From contig CAJNOI010000129.1 of assembly GCA_905250115.1 (NCBI GenBank), positions 62,001 through 126,000 on the forward strand: a stretch of 64,000 nucleotides of DNA. Direction: 5' to 3'. The notes under the pieces were generated by a model. The model ran no database searches and was not told the DNA's origin. It saw only the letters and a program-made list of their open reading frames with translations. Below, piece after piece: positions 38,101 through 48,024 of the stretch; the first letter of the stretch is position 1, and every line of letters begins with the position of its first letter. The stretch comes from Adineta steineri. Its lineage: Eukaryota; Rotifera; Eurotatoria; Adinetida; Adinetidae. A program made the translations under genes and the position numbers.

Positions 38101-39630
38101 CCGCTGGAGATGCTTTATAGATAAGTCATGTATAGAAAGGTTTATATATAGAAAGGATATTTCCTATAGTCAATACATTTATCCATTTTTCCAAATCATT
38201 TTTCTCATAGAAAAAAGCATTATTCCTATGGAATTTTCATTTTTCCGCTAGAGATGCTATATAAATAAGTCATGCATAGAAAGGATTTTTCGCATACTCA
38301 TATACAGTTATTCATTTTTTCAAAGCATTTTTCCTATAGAAATAACCATTATTCCAATGAATTTACATTTTTCCGCTAGAGAAAAAGATGTATCTGTATA
38401 TTTAAATCTAATATATAATCATTTTTCCTACATTGAAATTCATTTTTCCATCTTTCAAAACCATCCACTAACAAGTATATATAAAAGCCAAAATATTCAT
38501 GCATTTTTCTCACATCTATTAGCATAAATCCATTTTCTAAACCATTTTTCGTATGAAAATGATCATTTTTCTCACTGATTTTCACTTTTCCGCTAAACAA
38601 ATACGTATTAAAGTTAAAATATTAATACATTTTTCTCATCTCTATTAACATAAATCCATCTTTGTAAACCATTTATTCTATGAAATCTATCATTTTTCTT
38701 ATTGATTTTCATTTTTCCATTAGCGAAAAAGATATATGTGTATATTTACATGAAATATACAATCATTTTTCCTACATTCAAATTCATTTTTCTAATGTTT
38801 AAAAACCATTTTTCCCATAGAAAAAAGCATTATTCCTATAGATTTTCATTTTTCCGCTGGAGATGCTGTACAGATAAGTCACTTATAGAAAGGTTTATAT
38901 ATAGGAAGGATATTTCTTATAGTCAATACATTTATCCATTTTTCCAAATCATTTTTCCTATAGAAAAAAGCATTATTCCACTGTATTTTCATTTTTCCTT
39001 TCAATTAGATGCGTATATACGGTTATAGTGAAAGACATTTTTTGTTTTAAGCTACCGTTTTTCCTATTAATGCGGGCCATTTTTCCGCTGTTTTTTTTCA
39101 TTTTTTCTTACGACTGAATGTATATATATATAGTTATAATGAAAGCCAATTTTTCCTTGCCGTGTATTATTTTTCCTATTAGTGGAGATCATTTTTCCTT
39201 ATTACTACATATATGTATATATACAGTCGTATCTAGAAGCATTTTTCTACGTATTATTTTGATCACTATTTTCATGAATCATATATGCATTTTTCTCATA
39301 GCCACCATTTTTCCGCTGAATATGATCATTTTTCTCACCGATCAAATATTTGTCCACTGCTGATCTATGACTAGTAAAGCTCAATATGAACAAATGAATG
39401 TACCAATAGCTTTTGCTTGTGCACAAGAAGATCATAGTTTTTCTGATACATTTCGTGCAGAAGTAGAACAGATTCTAGCAGGCAAACCAGAAGTACCGAA
39501 CAAATTTCTTTTAACTGAGGGAACAGTACATGGTTTTGCTGCACGACCTAATCCAGATAATCCTGTCGTTATGAAAGGGTATACACAAGCCAATGATTTA
39601 ATCGCAGAATGGGCTAAAACGCATCTCTAA
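35140..39630 (+). CDS. Dienelactone hydrolase family protein, split by a 3.5-kb intron
   Basis: Five exons (35140-35317, 35373-35530, 35587-35682, 35737-35873, 39375-39630) agree in phase and give 274 residues of the DLH alpha/beta-hydrolase fold. The nucleophile elbow is GYCFGG. The acid is the D of CAQEDHSF, and the His lies in GTVHGFAAR. The first three introns are about 55 bp. The fourth, 35874-39374, is 3501 bp and separates the nucleophile from the other two catalytic residues. It starts GTTAGAC and ends ATGACTAG, joining VSMRG to KAQYEQMNVP in phase 2. Such proteins resemble yeast AIM2 and CMBL; the natural substrate is unknown. If the long intron were not removed, the protein would lack its acid and His. 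Confidence 0.85.
36010..39350. repeat. Foldback-like inverted tandem array inside the hydrolase intron
   Basis: Left arm, 36010-36790: units of about 126 bp start near 36010, 36137, 36262 and 36388. They are built around GGAAAAATG and TAGCGGAAAAATGAAAAT. Right arm, 37830-39350: the same motifs on the other strand (CATTTTTCCGCTAGAGATGC). The stretch 36470-36780 matches 38150-38480 closely as an inverted copy. The centre, 36791-37829, is unrelated to the arms, with no recognised gene. This is the layout of foldback (FB-like) elements: long inverted repeats of sub-repeats around a loop. Confidence 0.8.
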
Positions 39631-40192
39631 TCGTCATATTATATTAATCTTGTTATAAATTATTTTTATAATAAAAGTGCGTGTTCTAAAACTCATACTG
39701 TTCTTGATGGTGTTTATATGATTATCAAAATGAGGGATAGATGTGAGTAAGGATGAGTAACATGATCATATCTCATTAAACGTCCACATGCGTTCTATGT
39801 ATGTTCATATATCGGAGTGCTTAATAACCTTTCGTCATGGTTAAATGATATCGGTCAATACAATAAATGAGCGCTTCTTATATTGTATTCAGTTTTTCTT
39901 TTCTTTCGTTTATATTAATATCTATTCTATTCATTTATTACTTTTCGCTCAATCATTTTAGGACGTTACTTAACGAATTATTAAGTTTTATTTTATTAGA
40001 ATTTATTGCTTTCTTGACGATCGCTAATTGTATTAATACTACAACATATCTACATTATACATTAGATATTATTTATTCTCTTTCTTCTCTTTTATGTGAA
40101 TATGTTATATACGTTATATATTATTTTATTTTAACTAAATGAACTGATTCTCATTAGTTGTTTAACTTTGACGTAGTTTTATAGGGATTGAC
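39631..40192. other. Spacer
   Basis: A hydrophobic 91-codon frame at 39867-40142 is probably a chance product of T-rich DNA. A weak telomere-like island is at 39737-39790. Confidence 0.35.
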
Positions 40193-40212
40193 GTAAAACG
40201 TCGAAGAAAAAA

Positions 40213-41029
40213 AATGTCGAAAAGGGAAAAGTAGAAAAAAAAATAGGAAAATATCGAAAGTAGCATTAGTGAAGATTTCAATGATAAATAGGAAAATATC
40301 GAAAGGTAAATATAGAAAAGTGGAAAACATAGAAACGAACATAAGCATGAAGGTAGCTAAAGGAAAATATAGAATGGAAAATATAGAAAAGATAAAAAAT
40401 GATTTTAAAAAGATGTCTATACTGGTCCCTATTTTATTATTGCAATTACTATTGGCTATCACTGTTAAGTTTGATCACATCATCTGGAACGACTAGTGAT
40501 CTCCTTTGTATGTATTGTTAACTGTTTAAATTATGTAATCTTATCTACCACACAGACTATAATCATCTTCTTTGTATGTATTGAGGGTGTGGGTGTGGGT
40601 GTGGGTGTGGGTGTGGGTGTGGGTGTGGGTGTGTGGGTGTGGGTGTGTGGGTGTGGGTGTGGGCGTGGGTGTGGGTGTGGGTGTGGGCGTGGGTGTGGGT
40701 GTGGGTGTGTGTGGGTGTGTGGGTGTGTGTGTGTGGGTGTGGGTGTGGGTGTGGGTGTAGGTGCTGACAGAGGAAGAATACAACACTCACAGCCACCCTT
40801 CGAACTAATAAAATTATTCATCATGTCACATTAAAATAAAAATTAAAAACTTCATTTTCGATATTTTGTCTATCTACCTTTTCCTTTCTATTTTTTCCTA
40901 CTGATTATCTATTCTATTCGACATCAGTTTTTTCGGTCTTTCCACTATATACTTTTTCCTTTTCGATATTTGCCTTCTTTTTGTTCGACATTTTTCCTAT
41001 TCTACATTTTCCTTTTCGACATTTAACAC
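40213..41029. repeat. Inverted A-rich arms flanking a TGTGGG array
   Basis: The left arm (40213-40400) has repeats of the AGGAAAATATCGAAAG and TAGAAAAGTGGAAAA type, starting AATGTCGAAAAGGGAAAA. The right arm (40852-41029) carries the same on the opposite strand, ending TTTTCCTTTTCGACATTT. Between them lie about 180 bp of plain sequence and the telomere-type array. The build parallels the array in the hydrolase intron, though with a different unit. Confidence 0.65.
40583..40763 (+). repeat. Interstitial TGTGGG (GGGTGT) telomere-type array
   Basis: About 180 bp of GGGTGT units with occasional GTGGGTGTGT and GGGCGT variants; near the end it turns to GTGTGT. The unit is a rotation of TGTGGG, the hexamer I recall as reported for bdelloid telomeres. 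Here it sits far from any visible scaffold end. The frames it opens on both strands (Val/Gly/Cys or Pro/Thr/His) are artefacts. Confidence 0.85.
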
Positions 41030-41957
41030 CACACCCGTTTTATAGAGATAATCATTATTCTATATCGACATCGAAATTTTTTTTTCATATTCGTATTTTA
41101 AAATCATTAAGTACATACATGCGTGTGCATACGCATTTTGTTTCTACTATATTAACTTTCTTGTTGACATGTATCTCAGTTCTCATATCTGTTAAGAAGA
41201 CAAAAAATATAGGGATAAAATGTAGCTATCATCGAATAACAATAAAATAATTTGTTCTCATGAGTATAAGAGTTAAATTTTAAGACAATAATTAAGTTTT
41301 AAGCATTCTACAATATATCTAAAGACTTTTGAAAAAATTGTAGTTAATGATATATTTTAATCACGAATTCGTTTCTACAACCAAAATAATACATAAAGAA
41401 TAAACAGAACAGATATCTTAACATATGTATGTGAATAAATGTCGTCTATAGAATAACAATGCTTATTATAATTGATCCTTTATATCATTAAATCTCTTTG
41501 CGTTTGAATTACTTCTTATAGAATGCTGATAGTGATTAGTTTTCTTTTTATTATATATAAGAAGTAGTGTCATACTTGAAAAATCTTTGAATAGATTATA
41601 AGTCAGTCCTATTTTTTTATCAAAGATGAGAACTCACTGGAATCATTTCAAGTAAGGTTAACTTCAATCGTAATTATGGTAGACACAAAAAAAATTAACT
41701 AATCGTACCGAATGTAACACGAAAAACGAACTTTCATTGGTAACCTTAGAATTTAACATTCCATGTGCTTTACAGATAAAAACAAACCAAGTCTTTCACA
41801 CATTTTTCTTTTCTATTTCATCATCTTCTCATGACGCAGTGAATGTATTCTGTTGTTCGTTTTTAAGAAGAGCATAAAGGTGAATGTAATAGATAAGTGA
41901 TGAGAAAAAAAGAGAAGATGATAATATTTTCTTTTTCATTATTTAGCCATCGTCAAC
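41030..41957. other. Spacer upstream of P450
   Basis: No gene supported. An acceptor-like TTCATTATTTAG ends at 41946, 11 bp before the P450 start codon. Confidence 0.4.
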
Positions 41958-43430
41958 ATGTTAATTTTGTTTCTCATTATTTCTATATGTATTTTGTGTC
42001 TAATCTACTTGATTATTTTAATTTATTCTCGACCATTGCATGGCATTCCAATTGCTGATCATTATAATCCTATTTTCGGTCATTTACTAACATTTCTAAA
42101 GAACTTTGATCATGTACATGATGCTCGTCTTCAAGAAGCACTTCGACAAGAATCTTTGGGACACGCATGTTTTCAAGAACTTCTTCCTCTACTTCCACCT
42201 CGTGTTGATCTTCTTACTCCTGAACTTGTCGAATTTGTTCTTCGCTCTGAATTCAATTCATTTGAAAAAGGATCTATATTCACAGAGCCTTTCCTTGAAG
42301 TGTTTGGTCAAGGAATCTTGAATGTGGATGGTGCACAGTGGAAGTTTCACAGACGAATGGCTCAACATCTTGTCACTCGAAATGGAATGAATAAAGCACA
42401 GGAAGTATTTATCGAACATGCCAATCGATTCTTAAAACTATTAAGAAATGTAAAGAGTGCTGATATGCAAGTTCTCTTTCATCGTTATACTATGGATTGT
42501 ACTTGTGAACTTGTTTGTGGCTTCGATCTTGATTCTTTATCGACACAATCAACTGTCCCATTCGTAGATGCATTTGATAATGGCATAGCAATTTCCGTTC
42601 GTCGATTTCTCATGCCCACGTTTCTATGGAAATTCAAACGATGGCTAAATATAGGCGATGAAAAATTATTGAAACAGTATTGTCTGGTGATCAATGAATT
42701 CGTAATGGATATTGTTAAGGAGCACAATGTAATTGGAGACGATCTATTAAGTCGATTGTTAGAGGAAGAAAATATGACGAAAGAACTCTTACGAGACATT
42801 CTAGTGACTATGATAGCTGCGGGAAGAGATACAGTAGCTGTTGCATTAACACATTTATTTCATATGTTGCATAAGCATCCAGATGTTGAACAGAAATTGA
42901 TCGATGAATTACATGAAAAAGCAAATAATGTAATCAGCGAAGAAATTCTGTCCAATCTTACATATATGGATTGCGTCATTCTTGAGGTATGCCGTTTATA
43001 TCCTCCATTACCTCTTGACTTTAAAGTTTGTGCAAGAGATATACATCTTCCTGGAGCAACAAATATTCTATTACCCAAGTCAACCATTGTCTCGTATACA
43101 CCGTATCATTTTCATCGTCTCTCGTCTGTTTGGGGTCTGGATGCAATGGATTTTATACCTGAACGATGGTTAGATGCCGATGGAAAAGTCAAAGTGGAGA
43201 GTCAATTTAAATTTCTTTCATTTAATGCTGGACCTCGACTTTGTTTAGGCAGAGCAATGGCATTATTGGAAGTGAAAATATTAGCTGCAATTTTATTGAA
43301 TGAATTTCATTTCAAATTAAATGATGAGAAGAATTTCGATACAAGGTTCAAATTCACAACTACTTGTCCATTTGCCAATGGACTCAATATGATTGTTATG
43401 AGAAGAGAACATGCATCGACAAATTCATAG
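41958..43430 (+). CDS. Cytochrome P450, CYP86-clan-like
   Basis: Intronless, 490 residues. An N-terminal membrane anchor (MLILFLIISICILCLIYLIIL) is followed by a Pro-containing hinge. The I-helix oxygen-binding motif is AAGRDT, the K-helix ExxR is EVCR, and PERW is the meander-side motif. The haem-binding loop is FNAGPRLCLGRAMA with the ligand Cys. FNAGPRxCLG is characteristic of fatty-acid hydroxylases of the CYP86/CYP704/CYP52 type in plants and fungi rather than of typical animal CYP2, CYP3 or CYP4. An omega-hydroxylase role is therefore plausible. Lack of introns and the plant/fungal-type motif make acquisition by transfer possible. All key residues are intact. Confidence 0.9.
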   Translation: MLILFLIISICILCLIYLIILIYSRPLHGIPIADHYNPIFGHLLTFLKNFDHVHDARLQEALRQESLGHACFQELLPLLPPRVDLLTPELVEFVLRSEFNSFEKGSIFTEPFLEVFGQGILNVDGAQWKFHRRMAQHLVTRNGMNKAQEVFIEHANRFLKLLRNVKSADMQVLFHRYTMDCTCELVCGFDLDSLSTQSTVPFVDAFDNGIAISVRRFLMPTFLWKFKRWLNIGDEKLLKQYCLVINEFVMDIVKEHNVIGDDLLSRLLEEENMTKELLRDILVTMIAAGRDTVAVALTHLFHMLHKHPDVEQKLIDELHEKANNVISEEILSNLTYMDCVILEVCRLYPPLPLDFKVCARDIHLPGATNILLPKSTIVSYTPYHFHRLSSVWGLDAMDFIPERWLDADGKVKVESQFKFLSFNAGPRLCLGRAMALLEVKILAAILLNEFHFKLNDEKNFDTRFKFTTTCPFANGLNMIVMRREHASTNS

Positions 43431-43478
43431 ACTTTCTCAATTATAGATAAATATTTATATTGCATCATAATACAAACC

Positions 43479-43518
43479 AGAGTGTAATGATGGTTCTTAT
43501 ACCGTCCACACTCACCCA
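43479..43518. repeat. Telomere-like hairpin island
   Basis: AGAGTGTAATG, a short spacer, then CCACACTCACCC. It lies about 60 bp after the P450 stop codon. Confidence 0.45.
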
Positions 43519-43749
43519 TCTACTCTATCCTTAAATTTTAATTTTAGTTGAAACAATCATTATATATGATCATATCAAACAGATTGTATTCTCTATTTTT
43601 CTACCTTTCGAAATCAAAGGAGTATAATAAAATCGTTTGGCTTAATGAATTTCCTTGCAAATATACTGATATCGATCAAAATCATTTTCCTAATAAAAAT
43701 CTGTGAACATTACTTTACATCCTTTTACTATCATAATTTATTCAATGAA

Positions 43750-45215
43750 TACATTAAACTTAACATTTATGATTGACTTGATTTATTCTTATATCTATAA
43801 AATACAATACTTGTCTCTTTCTACACCATTATTCTACTCATTTCATCTTCTTTTATAAATGTAACCAGCCTTTTCATGACTAAGGAGATAACACATATAT
43901 CATCATAATCTATCAAGAGAGGTAGTGAAAGATGAATGATAAACATCATCCTTGAACTGGAGTGTTGATAAATAGATGATTTCATATTAAAAGACAGTTT
44001 TTAACTTTCACAGTATGATCATTGTATTCACTTTTATTCATCTTTGCATCATCAAAATATTCATTCATAGATAACTCATACATGATATTAATGTTGTTAT
44101 TGTATTCATATACTATACATTTTTCTCAATGCTCTTTATTGTGTTGTATTATGGTATTCACTTAATTTGATGATATTATAGTGTGTGTGTGTGTGTGTGT
44201 GCTAGAACGCAAGCATCAATATTTTTCATCAACGAGGTGTATCAAATGACATTTACCCTTTGAGAGTTGTGGTCACAAGGTGAATATGAAATTAAATTTA
44301 GATGTTTTCGACACTATCAACCGAATCAAAAGAAAGACATTGATAATAAGCATGAATTTCATGTTTTTGTTGTATTGCATGAAGAGTGACAAAGTATGAG
44401 ATATTTCTTTCCATATGTTTCTCTACCACATGTGCATGTTAGGTATTGTCACGTGAGCATAGTAATAAATTGTTTGTCTAATGAAAACACTTTCCTTCAT
44501 TTCTCTACCTCTATATATATTCACATCTATTCTCACAGTTTCACAAACCAGTTCTCATCATACTTCAGTTTTACTTCACTTCACATTATTACTATTAATA
44601 TGCCAGCCTGTTGTCGTTCATCATGTTGCGGTTGTGGTTGTGGTTGTTGCAGCAGTCCTTGCTGTAATTCATGTTGTAGTTCATGCTGTGATCCATGCTG
44701 TTGTGATTCTTGCTGCAGTCCATGCTGTGGTTCGTGTTGTGACCCTTGCTGTTGCTCATGCTGTGGCCCACGATGTTGTGTGCGTACCACTGTGTGCTGC
44801 TGCAAACCAACCTGCAAAGTTATCAGAAAGAAAACCGTCACTGTTAAAAAATCATGTACCAAGGTTTGCTGTTGTTGAATAAACACTCTTTTTCTATGAA
44901 CTCATTCAATATCTGATGTATCAATGTTAAAGAGTACTCTCTAACAATATTCGTAATGTTCTTTCTTTTTCTCTACTTTGACAAGAAGTAAGAGAAATGC
45001 ATTTAGATCATTCTCTTTCTTCTACATAATTCCTTCGCTCATATCTCTCTCTCACTTGTATGTGCGTGGAGAGGATGAGTATGATTAGCTAGTTTTTTAA
45101 AATAAAATTATTTAGTAAACAAGAAAAATATTCTTCTCTTCACTCGATCAATTGAATTAGAAAAGAGCCTTGTAAAAATAAAGAAAAAACTTTGTTTATT
45201 CATTCTTTATACATT
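43750..45215. repeat. Copy B of the inverted duplicated segment
   Basis: Inverted counterpart of 12718-14270, with matching blocks on both sides of the Cys-rich gene. A (GT)n microsatellite at 44181-44201 is specific to this copy, where copy A has only ATACACAC. Coding and non-coding parts appear conserved to a similar degree by eye, which suggests a fairly young copy, an allelic or ohnologous partner, or repeated conversion. Confidence 0.85.
44600..44878 (+). CDS. Small Cys-rich repeat protein, copy B
   Basis: 92 residues from the ATG at 44600; an earlier in-frame ATG at 44396 would add a hydrophobic stretch encoded by what in copy A is upstream DNA, so it is rejected. The protein starts [17 protein letters not shown], has repeated CCDPCCC, CCSPCCG and [10 protein letters not shown] blocks, and ends [20 protein letters not shown]. 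Relative to copy A (87 residues) it has Ser and Asn in the N-terminal blocks instead of the long Gly-Cys run. The TGA stop is directly overlapped by an AATAAA signal at 44878-44883. Function unknown; structural or metal-binding roles are guesses. Confidence 0.78.
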   Translation: MPACCRSSCCGCGCGCCSSPCCNSCCSSCCDPCCCDSCCSPCCGSCCDPCCCSCCGPRCCVRTTVCCCKPTCKVIRKKTVTVKKSCTKVCCC

Positions 45216-45807
45216 TGGTTTCTGTAAGAGCCAACGGTGAGTGTGTAGTTGTAAGGTATTTGTCTTGCTATTACTCACACTCACCCCCGAAAAGTTGCAA
45301 AAAAGATTTTGGAGAAAACAAACCAACATCTTGAGGGTGTGAGTGTCATCGTAGGTATAATTATAAGAACAACCACATCCACACCCACAGCCTCTGAACG
45401 CGTTTCCTTACGAAGCTTCAAACGTGTTTGAACTTCTAAATCAACAGTGAATTTATAAATAGATCATAATTATAACCACTGTACGCATTTATAAATTTAA
45501 AATAGAATTATAAATCCACAAAATCAACAGTGAAAATGCCATACTATTAGGACATGCTTTTCATCAGAGCAGTATTACTTGCATTTCTTTTTTTTCTTCG
45601 TAATTGCGTCACATGCATATATAAGAGTGAATACATTTTTTTCTTGCACACATGACTTGAAATTTCTTTATTACGCATGTTATTGCGTACGGCTGATGAA
45701 ATACGCTTGTCACATTAGTTAAATTTATTTTAACGATAGATTCAAAAAATTGAGTCATCTGATTTTTCGCTCACTCAGACATTTTTATCAGTTGTCAACG
45801 GTAGTCG
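45216..45807. other. Spacer with two telomere-like hairpins
   Basis: Islands lie at 45236-45288 (GTGAGTGTGTAG ... CTCACACTCACCCCC) and 45327-45393 (CATCTTGAGGGTGTGAGTGT ... CCACATCCACACCCACAGCC), only 40 bp apart. A direct repeat AAATCAACAGTGAA occurs at about 45440 and 45525. Confidence 0.55.
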
Positions 45808-47321
45808 ATGGGTAAAGAAAAAGTTCAATTGCGTATTATGATAATTGCTCAAGTGGGTTCAGGCAAGACAACTCTAACTGAACGATTAATCGATTTAAGT
45901 AATGGTATTCACAGACAAACACCATCTTTACATGATTGCAGTATTACTACTGAAGCCTCACCGACTAATTTCGAAACTATGAACTACTGCGTTACTATCG
46001 TCAGAAATCTTAATCATCGCGATTTTATTAAGTGCGCATTGAAGCCTTCAATTCAGGTAAATCATTTCTTTCCATGTCACTTGAAAAACAAAATTATGCA
46101 TATCTACTGTCTGCTATACTAGGCTGATTGTGCCTTGTTGATTGTGTCGGCTTGTATGGATGAGTTCGAGAACAGTATGTCAAGTTTTGGTCAAATGCGT
46201 GAATATGTTTTATTGGTTTATACACTGGGTGTTAAACAACTGATTGTTGCAATCAACAAGATGGATGCTGATGATGTGTGTTATTCAGAAGATCGCTTCA
46301 ATAATATCAAAACTGAAGTATCTAACTTCATTGTAAAAGTTGGATTTAAGCCCGAGTGTGTAGCATTCGTTCCCATCTCGGCTATACATGATGACAATCT
46401 GTTTGAGGTATCCAACAGAATGCCTTGGTTTACAGAGTGGACTCTCAAACGAGAGGGAGGCATGATTACTGGCAAAACTATACTAAAAGCTCTCGATGCT
46501 GTCATTGTACCTCAGCAACCAATCGATAAGCCACTTCGACTGTTTGTACACGATATTTTTAAAGTACGTGATATTGGAACAGTAGTCGCAGGTCGAATCG
46601 AAACAGGTGTGCTAAAACCGAATATGATCGTTCAATTTTCTCCATCGAATATAATTGCTAAAGTTCAGTCGATCCAAATGCATCATAACTCTTTAGATGG
46701 TAGGATTACCTTTATTCATTCAATGAACATCAGATTTATTTGTAGAGGCTCGACCTGGTGACACCATTGGTTTTCATGTGAAGGATGTCAGTTTAGAAAA
46801 TCTACACCGTGGTTTCATCTGTTCCGATCCACAACATGAACCGGCTCAGCAGGCTGCCAGTTTCATTGCTCAAGTGAGCAGATGGAAAATCAGAACTTTT
46901 CATCTGATGTTTTAAATTACTTAATATATTTTTTAGTATATTATAGAAAATATCGATTGATTCTTTTTAGATTATAGTGTTCAATCATCCAATAGAAATT
47001 AGACAAGGTTACACTCCTGTACTTTACTGTCATGCAGCACATATTCGTTGTCGATTCGTTGAACTCTTAGAAAAAATCGATCGAAGAACAAACAAGACTA
47101 TCGAGACATCTCCGAAATGTATTAAGTCAGGTGAAACTACTGTTATCAAAATAGTACCACTGGAACCCATATGCGTTGAGACTTATCACAACTATCCAAC
47201 TTTGGGTCGATTCGTTATTCGTAACATGAGACAAGCGGTGGCAGTCGGTATCATCAAAGAAGTTGAAAAGATAAAAGTTCCATTGGACGATATGATCACT
47301 GCTCATACTAACCAAGACTAA
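45808..47321 (+). CDS. Highly divergent eEF1A paralogue
   Basis: Four exons (45808-46056, 46123-46699, 46746-46873, 46971-47321) agree in phase and give 434 residues that align along the whole of eEF1A. It starts [13 protein letters not shown] like eEF1A. The P-loop is AQVGSGKTT in place of GHVDSGKST. About 30-40 residues after it, including the RERGITID switch I, are reduced to [18 protein letters not shown]. The G3 motif DAPGHRDF is replaced by VRNLNHRDF. The G4 NKMD and a G5-like SA are kept. Domains 2 and 3 are well preserved (VGVKQL-type, [33 protein letters not shown]). The intact frame and clean introns argue against simple decay, but normal GTP hydrolysis and switching look unlikely. 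Confidence 0.85.
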
Positions 47322-48024
47322 CATCAAATGTGTCTTTGCAACAATATATTTTGAAAAGAAAGAAGCAATAACGATACCAACAACAACTGGTCGTTATTAA
47401 ATAAATTATTGGCATTTACTTCATCTAATATTAACGTTTCAAGAACCATCGACGACAAAAACGGCTTCATTCTCACAAATAAATTTGTTATAATCGATTC
47501 TCATTCCTTGAATACTTTTTGTGAGTCTGACCAGACTCGAAACGTTAAATTCCGTTTCTCACCATAGTTTTTTTTAGCCAGTAGACTTCTGATGATGCCT
47601 AAAATCTGATAAGTCCTTTTGTAATGAGCCGTCGCTGATCAACAAAATAAGTCTGTTAGAAAAACGCATTAAATCACAAATGGCTAAAGCATGAGACTAT
47701 TGTAAATTGTGTTGCAATTCTATGATACTAAATAAAGTCATTAGAGAAGAAGACACATACAGTTTAGGTGATTACTCATACGCAAAAGGAAAAGAATATA
47801 ATTATATCTGCTACATATGTGATGAAAGAGAAATATGTCTAAAATCTCTCCCTTTCTCTCATTTCTATAAAAACGAGATAGAAGTGAATTCAAAGTTGAT
47901 TGAGATATTTCAACATTTCTTTTTTTGTGAGATGTACGATGATAAATATTTATTTATTGAAGATCTATTTAAACTCTTCTGAACTTATATAAAAGCGATA
48001 AAGAATGAATTGTTTTGTAACTGA
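47322..48024. other. Spacer between convergent genes
   Basis: A 91-codon frame at 47707-47982 (with CYICDE) shows no family resemblance. It is left uncalled. Confidence 0.35.

Noticed and set aside
39867-40142. Hydrophobic 91-codon frame
   Set aside because: T-rich DNA readily gives Phe/Leu/Ile runs; no other support.
40531-40834. Val/Gly/Cys and Pro/Thr/His frames over the GGGTGT array
   Set aside because: Pure hexamer repeat read in all frames; no splice or domain support.
44181-44201. (GT)n tract as a telomere-like island
   Set aside because: Plain dinucleotide microsatellite without GGG and without a paired C strand.
44396-44599. N-terminal extension of the second Cys-rich protein
   Set aside because: Corresponds to upstream DNA in copy A, where it is not open; the ATG at 44600 matches the start of copy A.
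47707-47982. 91-codon frame with a CxxC-like motif
   Set aside because: No recognised family, poor start context, and no sign of conservation available; left uncalled.
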